Assembly: GCF_031822435.1 (NCBI RefSeq)
Contig: NZ_JAVQLW010000001.1
Location: 2,055,501 to 2,119,500, forward strand
Origin: Paracoccus sp. MBLB3053
Lineage (GTDB): Bacteria; Pseudomonadota; Alphaproteobacteria; Rhodobacterales; Rhodobacteraceae
Reading direction: 5' to 3'
Length of the DNA stretch: 64,000 bases
Each line of letters begins with the position of its first letter. Position 1 is the first letter of the stretch. Positions 8,617-15,744 of the stretch are shown here, in pieces. The translations under genes and the position numbers were made by a program. A model generated the notes under the pieces. That model was not told where the DNA came from and did not search any database. It saw nothing but the letters and a program-made list of their open reading frames with translations.

Positions 8617-8645
8617 TGTGCTACTACATATAGTAGTTTAGCACA
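8617..8645. promoter_or_regulatory. Dyad symmetric operator candidate
   Basis: TGTGCTA (8617-8623) and TAGCACA (8639-8645) are perfect inverted arms; the inner CTAC and GTAG also pair, with ATATA at the centre. The site lies 21 bases upstream of the start at 8596, in an AT-rich stretch where the - strand promoter is expected. This is the layout of a phage repressor operator. Confidence 0.45.
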
Positions 8646-8785
8646 GAATAGAGGGTGACAAAGCGCAATATATAGCGCATGAAGGATATTTTAATTGCCC
8701 AAATATCGACCGAGCAAAGGCGTTAGGCAGAAACCGACGACAGCGGGCACGGATAATCAGTGACCGCTGGGTCAGGACCGAGGGC

Positions 8786-8831
8786 GCCCATTATGGGCGG
8801 CTGACTGCTAGGGCGCCCATAATCGGCGCCC
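8786..8831. repeat. Two adjacent palindromes with a shared GGGCGCCCATWAT core
   Basis: GCCCAT-T-ATGGGC (8786-8798) is followed by GGGCGCC-CATAATC-GGCGCCC (8811-8831). Both contain GGGCGCCCAT followed by TAT or AAT. They lie immediately downstream of the - strand gene ending at 8836, so termination is possible, but no T tract follows on either strand. The rest of 8646-8835 shows nothing else convincing. Confidence 0.5.
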
Positions 8832-8835
8832 TGCA

Positions 8836-9345
8836 TCACCACCGCTGGGGTTCACCTGGTTCGGGATACGCCCGCATGAACTCCGACATGCTCATGTAGC
8901 GCTGGGGCTTTGGGCAAAAGAAGCTGCGGCCATCTGCCGCCACATAGCGGTAGAGTTCGGCTGACTGCTGCTTCAGCGCGAGGCTGTGGCTGTCTGCCGC
9001 CCAGTTCCGGCGATACAGGCGGATGATGCCTGCCGCAACGGTGTCGCGGTCGAGGCCAGTCAGGTCCACGACGAAACCGAGGTGGCAGTCCTGGCGGTTT
9101 GGCTGACGGGCAAAAGCCAACAGGTCGATGCGGGCATGAGAGATGTCGCGCAGGCGGTCGATGGCGACAGAAGATGATGCGGGACTGCCGACCATCGCGG
9201 CCTGAATGGAGCCGTGCAGAACGGCGTTCCAAAGGCGCAGGCAGTCCTTGGCGCTGACCTCGGCGGGGTCGAGGGGTTCGAGGGGCGCATCGACGGCGTT
9301 TATGGGCGTCGAACTCGGCAGGTCGAAGAGGTAGGTTTGCTGCAT
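8836..9345 (-). CDS. Hypothetical protein, possible winged-helix
   Basis: A 169-residue protein. The frame is open to an ATG at 9399, but a TATAAT-type -10 box at 9385-9390 lies inside that extension. The ATG at 9345 (protein MQQTYLFDLPSS) is therefore the more likely start. Residues about 95-130 (DLTGLDRDTVAAGIIRLYRR) resemble a helix-turn-helix, and the C-terminal part is rich in aromatic and proline residues. No family is recognised. It is divergent from the TIR gene and may share control with it. Confidence 0.5.
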   Translation of the reverse strand: MQQTYLFDLPSSTPINAVDAPLEPLDPAEVSAKDCLRLWNAVLHGSIQAAMVGSPASSSVAIDRLRDISHARIDLLAFARQPNRQDCHLGFVVDLTGLDRDTVAAGIIRLYRRNWAADSHSLALKQQSAELYRYVAADGRSFFCPKPQRYMSMSEFMRAYPEPGEPQRW

Positions 9346-9384
9346 GGGGATCGTCCGATCGCATAGGCGGAAGCTGCTGACGGT

Positions 9385-9390
9385 ATTATA
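9385..9390 (-). promoter_or_regulatory. Candidate -10 box of the 9345 gene
   Basis: On the - strand the bases read TATAAT, 40 bases before the ATG at 9345. No strong -35 hexamer is evident. The site argues against translation from the upstream ATG at 9399. Confidence 0.4.
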
Positions 9391-9449
9391 GCACCGCAAG
9401 GCGATGCCCCATAGCCGAGACTGCTGGTGGAGCGCTCAAATTGAAAGGG

Positions 9450-9479
9450 TTGTAACTGCCTCGGCACCTCAACTACGAT
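9450..9479 (+). promoter_or_regulatory. Candidate promoter of the TIR gene
   Basis: TTGTAA (9450-9455) and TACGAT (9474-9479) are separated by 18 bases and lie 60 bases upstream of the ATG at 9539. Each hexamer matches the sigma-70 consensus at only four of six positions. Confidence 0.3.
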
Positions 9480-9538
9480 ACAGTGAGCTTTCAAAAGGTC
9501 ATAACCTAGGCCCCAACTGCGTAGCTGTGTGTCAATAT

Positions 9539-9919
9539 ATGAAGATATTCATTTCTCACTCCTCTAAGAATGCAGACTACGGCAAGGCTTTGGTCGAGTT
9601 TCTAACGTCAATCGGTGTTGCGCATAACAACATCACATTCACCAGCGACTCCGCCTATGGAATCCCGTCGGGTGCGAATATTTTCGACTGGCTAAAAGGG
9701 AAAATATCAGAAAAGCCCTTCGTGATATATCTTCTATCGCCAGAATACTTTTCCAGCGTAGCTTGCCTGAATGAAATGGGGGCTGCGTGGGTTATTGAAA
9801 ATCAACACATATCAATATTTACGCCGGATTTCGATATTGATGGGTCGAATTTCCGAAATAGCGTGCTTGATCCTCGTGAGATGGGATTTCGCCTTAACGA
9901 CCGCGACAGAATTACCTAG
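9539..9919 (+). CDS. TIR-domain protein, N-terminal part, ended by an in-frame amber codon
   Basis: A 126-residue product. It starts MKIFISHSSKN, the classic first strand and loop of a bacterial TIR (TIR_2-type) domain. It continues with a GIPSGANIFDWL segment and a conserved YLLSPEYFSSVACLNEMGAAW block that carries the expected glutamate near the active site. TIR domains in bacteria are commonly NAD-consuming or signalling modules of anti-phage defence. The frame stops at TAG 9917-9919, just before the final TIR helix, and then stays open in the same frame to 10561. This is therefore probably the front half of a 340-residue protein broken by one nonsense change. Base composition is lower in GC than that of its neighbours, which fits recent transfer. 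Confidence 0.75.
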   Translation: MKIFISHSSKNADYGKALVEFLTSIGVAHNNITFTSDSAYGIPSGANIFDWLKGKISEKPFVIYLLSPEYFSSVACLNEMGAAWVIENQHISIFTPDFDIDGSNFRNSVLDPREMGFRLNDRDRIT

Positions 9920-9931
9920 TTCGCAGATGAA

Positions 9932-10561
9932 ATGAAATATCGCTGCAACCTCCAAACCAACCCTGTCATGATAAATAGGGCATGTGATAAGCTCGTGGCA
10001 GCAGTAAGCGCGATTAAGCCCGCTGCCCCCCCTCAGACCCCGCGACTGCAATTGGCAGTGAGCAACTCTAATCAAAACTCGATAAAGCCTCCTCCTCAAA
10101 AGCCAAGCCCACCTCCAGCACAAAGCTCAACCGTTCAAGGTTCGGCGAATAGAAGGCTGACTCCGGATGAGAAGTTCTTTAGTGATTTCGAGGAGGGAAA
10201 GCTTAAAGATGAGGAAGTTCTACTTATTCACTATGCTTCGGAGACTGGCCGTTTTAGCCTTGGAGTCGGCTGGAGGACTGACGAGGAGAGAAAAAGGATA
10301 GCGGAATGGGAGGAGCTGAATCAATACAGTGACACCCTATCAAAGAAATATGAATCTGCACTGAGTCGCTTGGAAGTTCGCAACCTTACCTCCGTCTCTG
10401 AAAGAACATCACACGGAAACCCCAGACAGGTGGACTTCGTAGATGGGCTAAAGGAAAGGATGCTAGACTTGCCGGATAGCCTTCACGAACGAGCCCTGGA
10501 AATTATCCAGCGTGATTTGGAGACTAAAGATAAGGCAGATGAGAATCCGTTCCCTTTCTGA
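9932..10561 (+). CDS. C-terminal part of the amber-split TIR protein
   Basis: This frame continues that of the TIR gene; the coding sequence resumes directly after the TAG with FADEMKYRC, which looks like the end of the TIR fold. Next come a proline-rich linker (PPPQKPSPPPAQSS, about residues 54-67), then a charged helical domain from residue about 75 on (LTPDEKFFSDFEEGKLKDEE and following). If translated alone, the ATG at 9932 has no clear ribosome site, so independent expression is doubtful. It is either the remnant of an inactivated gene or the distal part of a protein made by amber read-through. The C-terminal domain is unassigned. Confidence 0.5.
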   Translation: MKYRCNLQTNPVMINRACDKLVAAVSAIKPAAPPQTPRLQLAVSNSNQNSIKPPPQKPSPPPAQSSTVQGSANRRLTPDEKFFSDFEEGKLKDEEVLLIHYASETGRFSLGVGWRTDEERKRIAEWEELNQYSDTLSKKYESALSRLEVRNLTSVSERTSHGNPRQVDFVDGLKERMLDLPDSLHERALEIIQRDLETKDKADENPFPF

Positions 10562-10569
10562 TGGGCCGG

Positions 10570-10617
10570 AAAAAACCCTTAGGCCCAGCACAGAGTTGCG
10601 CATAGCAGGGGCTGGGC
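10570..10617 (-). terminator. Possible terminator of the 10713 gene
   Basis: GCCCAGC (10583-10589) and GCTGGGC (10611-10617) are inverted arms with a 21-base loop. On the - strand a T run (A run at 10570-10575 on +) follows seven bases after the stem. The large loop and the gap lower confidence. It lies between convergent genes. Confidence 0.3.
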
Positions 10618-10712
10618 AGGCACGATGATGGCAACGACGCTAGGCGCAGCTAGTGGGGTAGCGGGGACACCGAGATGCGCCTCTGCGGGCCTTACGCGCA
10701 TTGTGGCAACCT

Positions 10713-11186
10713 CTAGACCCGTAAGAAGTCGTCGCTTTCTTCCAATGCCACCAGAACCTCCATGCATGTATGAAGGACATCGTGCAATCTACCATCAGGC
10801 GTCGTAACGACCACGGTTTCGGGCATGTCTGAGAAAGTCGACCCGTCTGAAAAATAACTTCCGTCGCTGAAGGCTGCTGCATTGCCTCTGACGAGGTCTT
10901 CAGCCTTTAATCCGTTCAATGCATGATTGCGATGCCGCCTTAGCTCCACATGCTTACCTGCATTGGCAAGGGCTTGTATCGTTTCGAATTTTGGAATGCG
11001 CTCGGCAATAATCTGAGCCGCCACATGAGGCTGGAGATTTCTCGTATAAGCAAGAACATCCGCGAAATGGTAGATTATGTTGCATGACGCAATTGCGAGA
11101 TCGTAGCTCGTTGGCTCGGCTGCAAACCTATTACACATTGGACGTGCCAATTGCTCAAGGTAGATCCTTGGACGCGAAAAGGCCAT
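10713..11186 (-). CDS. Hypothetical protein of the mobile element
   Basis: A 157-residue soluble protein that converges on the split TIR gene. The first 90 residues are helical (AIASCNIIYHFADVLAYTRN, then QALANAGKHVELRRHRNHAL). This brings to mind helical proteins of abortive-infection or accessory type, but no family can be named. A short repeat, FSDGSYFSDGSTFSD, sits near residues 106-120, followed by a beta-rich tail. No strong ribosome site is visible. It may be another cargo gene of the element. Confidence 0.5.
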   Translation of the reverse strand: MAFSRPRIYLEQLARPMCNRFAAEPTSYDLAIASCNIIYHFADVLAYTRNLQPHVAAQIIAERIPKFETIQALANAGKHVELRRHRNHALNGLKAEDLVRGNAAAFSDGSYFSDGSTFSDMPETVVVTTPDGRLHDVLHTCMEVLVALEESDDFLRV

Positions 11187-11559
11187 CTGAGCCCCGTTTG
11201 AAAATGCCGTTGGTGGCAGATTACCGACAGGATAAACCTGCGCAAGTGACTTAACTCAACTCCTCAATTCAGTATGCAATCGTATACTGAGCCATTCAAA
11301 TATTCGTTCGTGTTGGAAGACGCTGACCCCGCGCGCTCCCGCCCCCAAACGCTGTTCTTCTCCACCGCCCCCCCCCACCTAGGAGGCCCCGCGCCATCCG
11401 GCCCAGCACCATCCATCCGCGCCAGCCAGTGCGGTCGGTCGGATGCGGTTGCGCCTCGGCAAGAAGACCTCCGTGCCACGCCCGCACCTCGGTGTCAGCA
11501 GGGCAAGAAAGCGGGCTGCACGGTAAACGCTACCTAAGTGCGTTCTGTAATCTCTATAC

Positions 11560-11800
11560 AATGTTATTTTTGCTCCCTTTTTTTTACCTATCAATGTTTC
11601 TTATACTATACCGTATATACCGTTGCAGTAGTGTTAATAATATAAGATAAGCCCATAGAAGTATTGGCTTTTTGGGCCGCACGGTATCCGCTGCACGGTA
11701 TAGTGCACGGTATACCCGCAGCACGGTATTTTCTCCGCTGCCAAGCGGATGTCGCTCGAACTGGGCAAAAACATACCGTGCAGGCGCACGGTGCCGTGCA
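11560..11800. other. Candidate replication origin: AT-rich tract with iteron-like repeats
   Basis: An AT-rich stretch (about 11560-11665) is followed by a cluster of 7-base repeats. ACGGTAT occurs at 11681, 11695, 11707 and 11723 (spacing 14, 12 and 16). The inverse ATACCGT occurs at 11608, 11617 and 11773. Three of the four direct copies and the inverted copy at 11773 are flanked as GCACGGTAT. A further palindrome, GCACGG-TG-CCGTGC, lies at 11786-11799. The cluster sits directly downstream of the primase-helicase gene. In staphylococcal pathogenicity islands the origin also lies 3' of the rep gene and has iterons around an AT-rich region. The rest of the 664-base gap (11187-11559) shows only a C-rich stretch near 11371-11380. 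Confidence 0.6.
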
Positions 11801-11850
11801 GCACGCTGCGCCGCGTCTTGTCCGCAGCGCAGCCATCTTTTCAGATTGGA

Positions 11851-14211
11851 TCAGAAGCCGATTTCGTCGTCAAAGTAGGGCTTCCTGCTCACGTCAGCCG
11901 GTGCCGGAGTCGCCTCGGCATCGCTTTCGGGCATGTGTTCTGCCAGCTTCTCGGGGTCAATGCGATACCAGCGAATCCTTGGGCCAATCTCCTTTGCCCC
12001 AAGCTTGACTTCGTCCTTGTTCTTCCACCTAGCGCCTTTGTCGATCTCATATCCGACCTCACGCAGAGCGGCCGCGATCGCCTTCTTGACGTAATCCGCT
12101 GCCGTCTCGGGGATACCAAGGAACTCGCGGACCTCGGCGATGCTGACCACCAGCAACGGCTCTTTGCGTGGAACCTTCTTCACCTTTCGGCCATGCTCGT
12201 CGATCTGCCACCTGAAGCAGATCATTTCGAGGATGCTTTCGACGTAGGTATTCCGGTCCTCGTGCTGCTTCTGGACCGGCGTCGCCAGTTCTTCCTGTTC
12301 CTCGTCCGTCAGCCACCACTGCTTGCCCGAACGATAGGCGTGAACGGCCTCGGCCCAGAGCTGGTCGCGGATCGCCTCGATGCCGTCGATATCGAACTTA
12401 CCGACCTCGACGACCCAATACCGGCGATTGCCCGTCTTGTCCTTGAGGAAACCCTCATCTGCGGTCGGGTTGAACGTGGCAATGAAGATGCACTGACGCG
12501 GATACTTCTCGTAGACCGAACCATAGGGCTTTCGGAAGTTGTCCTCGGTCCGGCTGATGAACGCCTTGGCTTGGTCGTAGGCCGTGCGGGTGTAGCTCGC
12601 CATCTCAGCCATTTCGATGATCCAGTAGCCCTGCATCTTATGGGCCGTGGCGTCGTCCATCGAGGCCGTGATATCGGTGTAGAACTTCTTCCCCGCGAGC
12701 GTCTGCACGAAGGTGGTCTTCTTCGTGCCCTGCTTGCTGACCAGCGTCAGCATGTTATCGACACGGCATCCAGGCTGGTAGATGCGGGCAACCGCGCCGA
12801 TCAGGGTCTTTTCGGCGACCGCACGGACATAGGGCGTATCAGCCGCCTGGGCGTAGTCGGTAAGCCAGCGTTCCAGCCTTGGCACCCCGTCCCATTCCAG
12901 CCCGTCAAGGTATTGGCGGATCGGATGATGCGGGTTCACAGCGGCAACGAGTTCGATGGCCCGCCGCGTGTGGTCGATTGTTGCCTCAACCCCAAGGTGC
13001 GACAGCTTCATCTGGATGTGGGTAATGTCCACATCCGTGATCTGACGCGGAATCGGCCAATCGGGTTTGCCTATGACGTCGCGGACCATATAGACCTGCC
13101 GGTCAAACTCCGACCGTGACAGGGCCTGCATCAAATCCGGATGGAAGTGCAGCATGGCGACGACATTGTTCAGCGTCGACTTCAAGGTTCCGTTCGGGTT
13201 CTTTGTGGTCGGTGGGGTCTTCTGTAGGTGACGCTGCCACATGGCGTCGAAAAGTCCGTCAGGAGCCTTCCAGCCCGATGCCGTGGCCTGCTTGAACAAG
13301 GTGCGCAGACGCGCTTTGTCAGCGTCTTTGACGCTGCGCCACTTCTTTTCGCAGGCATCGGCACCGTCGAACTTTTGCCCCGTCTTGGACCAGTTCAGCC
13401 ACAGATCATACCCGCCATCTCCCCAATGCTTCTTGAGGCAATGGGCCATGCGGATCCAAGTGTCGTAGTCGTCCGCGTCGAGATAGGTCAGAGCTTCCTC
13501 GGCGGCGCTGCGCAGCGCGGCCTCGTCGATACCGGCATATTCAACCGCATCCTCCTTGCCGTCTTTCGGAAGCGGATCAGCCTTGAAGCCCAACGGCTCC
13601 GAGTTGAACACCACGTCGCCGCTGTCACACGGCTCCATGTTCTGATCCAGCCAACAGGACTGTCTGCCGAGCGGCAACGAGAGCGCGGTGCCGACGGTGC
13701 CAGGCGCGACGAAGTGCTGCTTCGGCAAGACCTCGACATGCCCAGCCGCGATGCCACGGTTGCCGACCTTGAGACCGGCGTCCTCGACCACATACTGGCC
13801 AAACTGGCACAGGGTCTGGGTCGACGGAATCTTCTCATCCCAAAGCACCCAGATATGGATGCCGTGACCGCCGCCGCTGCGGAACACCATGCAGCTCAGG
13901 CCGTAGCCTGTGAGGACCGCGACAAGCGCCCGCGCAGCGTCCTGCACCTGCGGCCAGTTTTCCCCCGCCTTGTCGTCGATATCGAAGACGAGCGCCGGAG
14001 AATACGCCGAGCCTTGGGTCTGGCTGAACATTCCGAGCGGCACACCGCCATTGCAATGATCGGTAATGAGGTCCGCGGTGATCGGTTTGTTCACATAGCG
14101 GTATTTCTGCCTGCCTTCGCTATCGGTCCACCCGAGGTTGTAGTAGTCCGCCACAAGAATACTTGCGATTTTAGTGACGGCATCGTATTTTGATTGTGCA
14201 ACAGGAGACAT
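11851..14211 (-). CDS. Primase-polymerase fused to VirE-family helicase
   Basis: A 786-residue replication protein. Residues about 10-200 form an archaeo-eukaryotic-type primase domain of the TOTE kind: FDIDDK at 76-81 (metal ligands), GGGHGIHIW at 113-121 (histidine motif) and VEVLPKQ at 159-165. Residues about 230-310 look like a PriCT_2 linker domain. Residues about 425-640 match the VirE/phage superfamily 3-like ATPase, with the P-loop at 490-500 and ATFNPTADEGFLKD-type motifs later. The P-loop is unusual: SKQGTKKTT, with Lys where a Gly is common just before the catalytic Lys498. A GGAGG site precedes the ATG. It would open and prime an origin, probably the repeat cluster next to its 3' end. 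Confidence 0.85.
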   Translation of the reverse strand: MSPVAQSKYDAVTKIASILVADYYNLGWTDSEGRQKYRYVNKPITADLITDHCNGGVPLGMFSQTQGSAYSPALVFDIDDKAGENWPQVQDAARALVAVLTGYGLSCMVFRSGGGHGIHIWVLWDEKIPSTQTLCQFGQYVVEDAGLKVGNRGIAAGHVEVLPKQHFVAPGTVGTALSLPLGRQSCWLDQNMEPCDSGDVVFNSEPLGFKADPLPKDGKEDAVEYAGIDEAALRSAAEEALTYLDADDYDTWIRMAHCLKKHWGDGGYDLWLNWSKTGQKFDGADACEKKWRSVKDADKARLRTLFKQATASGWKAPDGLFDAMWQRHLQKTPPTTKNPNGTLKSTLNNVVAMLHFHPDLMQALSRSEFDRQVYMVRDVIGKPDWPIPRQITDVDITHIQMKLSHLGVEATIDHTRRAIELVAAVNPHHPIRQYLDGLEWDGVPRLERWLTDYAQAADTPYVRAVAEKTLIGAVARIYQPGCRVDNMLTLVSKQGTKKTTFVQTLAGKKFYTDITASMDDATAHKMQGYWIIEMAEMASYTRTAYDQAKAFISRTEDNFRKPYGSVYEKYPRQCIFIATFNPTADEGFLKDKTGNRRYWVVEVGKFDIDGIEAIRDQLWAEAVHAYRSGKQWWLTDEEQEELATPVQKQHEDRNTYVESILEMICFRWQIDEHGRKVKKVPRKEPLLVVSIAEVREFLGIPETAADYVKKAIAAALREVGYEIDKGARWKNKDEVKLGAKEIGPRIRWYRIDPEKLAEHMPESDAEATPAPADVSRKPYFDDEIGF

Positions 14212-14272
14212 TCAAATCCTCCAAGGGTTGAGGTTTTAGCCAACCTTTCTCCTTGTTTCACCAGACCGAAGG

Positions 14273-14304
14273 GGCCGATGTTTCTCGCATCGGCCTTTTC
14301 CTTT
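14273..14304 (+). terminator. Strong hairpin with T tract, antisense to the local genes
   Basis: GGCCGATG (14273-14280) pairs perfectly with CATCGGCC (14288-14295), followed by TTTTCCTTT. It reads as a terminator only for + strand transcription, yet both flanking genes are on the - strand. It could block antisense transcripts from the primase region. Confidence 0.45.
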
Positions 14305-14326
14305 GAGGCTCCGGTCTGGCTGGTAT

Positions 14327-14674
14327 TCATTTTCTGGGCGTTTCAATTGGCGGAAGGTATTCAACTCCTGCTTTGCCCATCAGCTTCCGCCACAAGTCGG
14401 GCCAATAGATTTTGGCGAACGGTGCCCAGCGATCGCTCAGCCCGCCGCCCACCACTGAATCCCAAACTTCTTTCCAGTCGGAATAGGGAAACATTCCCAT
14501 GATCTGGTCGGCGGTCGGTTGTTTCTTGACGACGAAAGCCGCCCTCGTTTCCCCATGCTGCATGACAATCCTGAAGCGGGTTGCCGCGACATAGGCATCG
14601 TCGAGCGGAACCGGAGACCCATCGGTATACTCCAATGCCGGCTTGACGATTTTTATTCCCATTCCCGTAGCCAT
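14327..14674 (-). CDS. Hypothetical protein upstream of the primase gene
   Basis: A 115-residue protein. The ATG at 14674 (protein MATGMGIKIVKP) has a GGAGA site nine bases upstream and is preferred over the more distal in-frame ATG at 14716. There is no known domain; the composition is globular, with several Trp and Pro residues (FPYSDWKEVWDS, then FAKIYWPDLWRKL). It precedes the primase-helicase gene on the same strand by about 115 bases and is probably part of the replication module. A dyad operator candidate lies upstream. Confidence 0.5.
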   Translation of the reverse strand: MATGMGIKIVKPALEYTDGSPVPLDDAYVAATRFRIVMQHGETRAAFVVKKQPTADQIMGMFPYSDWKEVWDSVVGGGLSDRWAPFAKIYWPDLWRKLMGKAGVEYLPPIETPRK

Positions 14675-14733
14675 AGTTTCTCCATTTGCAAAAACGCATA
14701 TCAGCGCTTGCACCATTTTCGATTTCCGTTATG

Positions 14734-14792
14734 CTGATAACAGCCCCGAAGTTATCAGATGGCGCCTTGCGGTTAATTCTGCGGGGCGCCAT
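14734..14792. promoter_or_regulatory. Nested inverted repeats upstream of the replication genes
   Basis: CTGATAAC (14734-14741) and GTTATCAG (14751-14758) are perfect arms around nine bases. Immediately next to them, ATGGCGCC (14759-14766) and GGCGCCAT (14785-14792) are perfect arms around 18 bases. Together they lie 60-118 bases upstream of the start at 14674, where a repressor of the replication genes would bind. Confidence 0.45.
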
Positions 14793-15098
14793 TTGTAAGT
14801 TTAGACCCTGCGTCTAGGTCTACAAAGACTTCTTTTAAGGCCTATTCAGCCATCAAGATATTCCCCACCGCCGCCAAACATTAACATCGCCGTAGCGGAG
14901 ATAATCTCACCTGCTATACTGTTTTTGCCCGCAGTCCGAATAGCCTGAGGTTTGCATCGCCTTACGCCATTCAGACTGACCGCTTCGAGCCGCCTGCTGT
15001 GGGACGTTCAGCCGGTAGAGATCAGCGGGGGCACTTGGGCGGCGATTGCGACAGGGACCTACCACCCATGCAGCAACCGCCGCCCTCTTTTTGGGGCG
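14793..15098. other. Non-coding stretch with one short dyad
   Basis: No convincing gene on either strand. TAGACC (14802-14807) and GGTCTA (14817-14822) form one more short inverted repeat, nine bases apart. The rest is AT-rich to about 14940, then GC-rich without visible structure. Confidence 0.4.
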
Positions 15099-15521
15099 CT
15101 AGCCGAAGCGTTCCAGCAGCATCAGTTCGTCCTCGGACTTGAAGGCCTGCGCACGGACCTGCTCGATGAGCTTGTCCAGATGCGCTTGGCTGACCACGGT
15201 GCCATTAGACTGGATGATGGCCCCGATGACGGGGTTCAGCGGCATCCACGTTCCATCGTCACGTTGCAACTCGTAGTGGTGCACCATGCGGACGCGAAGC
15301 GGGCCACCGTCATCGGTGATGCCCAGTTCCTTTTTGAACGGATGGCAAAGAAGGCTGTAGAACAGCAGTTCTTGCCGGTCGGCGAACGCCTTGGGGCCGT
15401 GCAACGAGACCTGAATGATCGCGTCCAGATCATACATCATGTCTTCCATCGGATGCTCTTCATCCAACCCATCGGGGATGGGTATGTCGAGCAGCTCAAG
15501 CATTCCGGTCATCGTTACCAT
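15099..15521 (-). CDS. Hypothetical protein, last visible gene of the element
   Basis: A 140-residue acidic, soluble protein with a strong AAAGGAGG ribosome site ahead of the ATG at 15521. No domain is recognised. The middle carries a short strand-rich stretch (GPLRVRMVHHYELQRDDGTW) followed by a helical C-terminus. It is oriented towards the replication genes and may be an early gene of the element. It is the last element-like gene before the chromosomal two-component system. Confidence 0.55.
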   Translation of the reverse strand: MVTMTGMLELLDIPIPDGLDEEHPMEDMMYDLDAIIQVSLHGPKAFADRQELLFYSLLCHPFKKELGITDDGGPLRVRMVHHYELQRDDGTWMPLNPVIGAIIQSNGTVVSQAHLDKLIEQVRAQAFKSEDELMLLERFG

Positions 15522-15649
15522 CCTTTGCCTCCTTTGTTGGCTTGGAGCCCTATGGAGGAACGATCCGTTGCGACTGGCAAGAGCCTGTTTTAGAACGGAT
15601 TTTGCCGTTTCAGATCGTTTTCGGACGGCTCAAAAAAGGAGCAAGGAAA

Positions 15650-15700
15650 ATGCAGCAACTACAGACGGATAGGCCGTTTGAGCTTTTTATCAAACGGTAA
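15650..15700 (+). CDS. Possible 16-residue peptide
   Basis: An ATG with AAAAGGAG upstream opens a 16-codon frame (MQQLQTDRPFELFIKR) that ends at TAA 15698. The frame contains a perfect inverted repeat, CCGTTTGA (15674-15681) and TCAAACGG (15690-15697). It may be a leader peptide, a remnant at the element's right end or chance. The surrounding 15522-15744 probably contains the element boundary, but no attachment repeat can be identified without the left end. Confidence 0.2.
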   Translation: MQQLQTDRPFELFIKR

Positions 15701-15744
15701 AAAACCTTCACGAAGCGATTGCGCATAAATCGGGCAGAGGCGGA

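Noticed and set aside
11749..13119. Long + strand open frame antisense to the primase-helicase gene
   Set aside because: High-GC antisense frame; the - strand protein has clear primase and helicase motifs and a GGAGG site.
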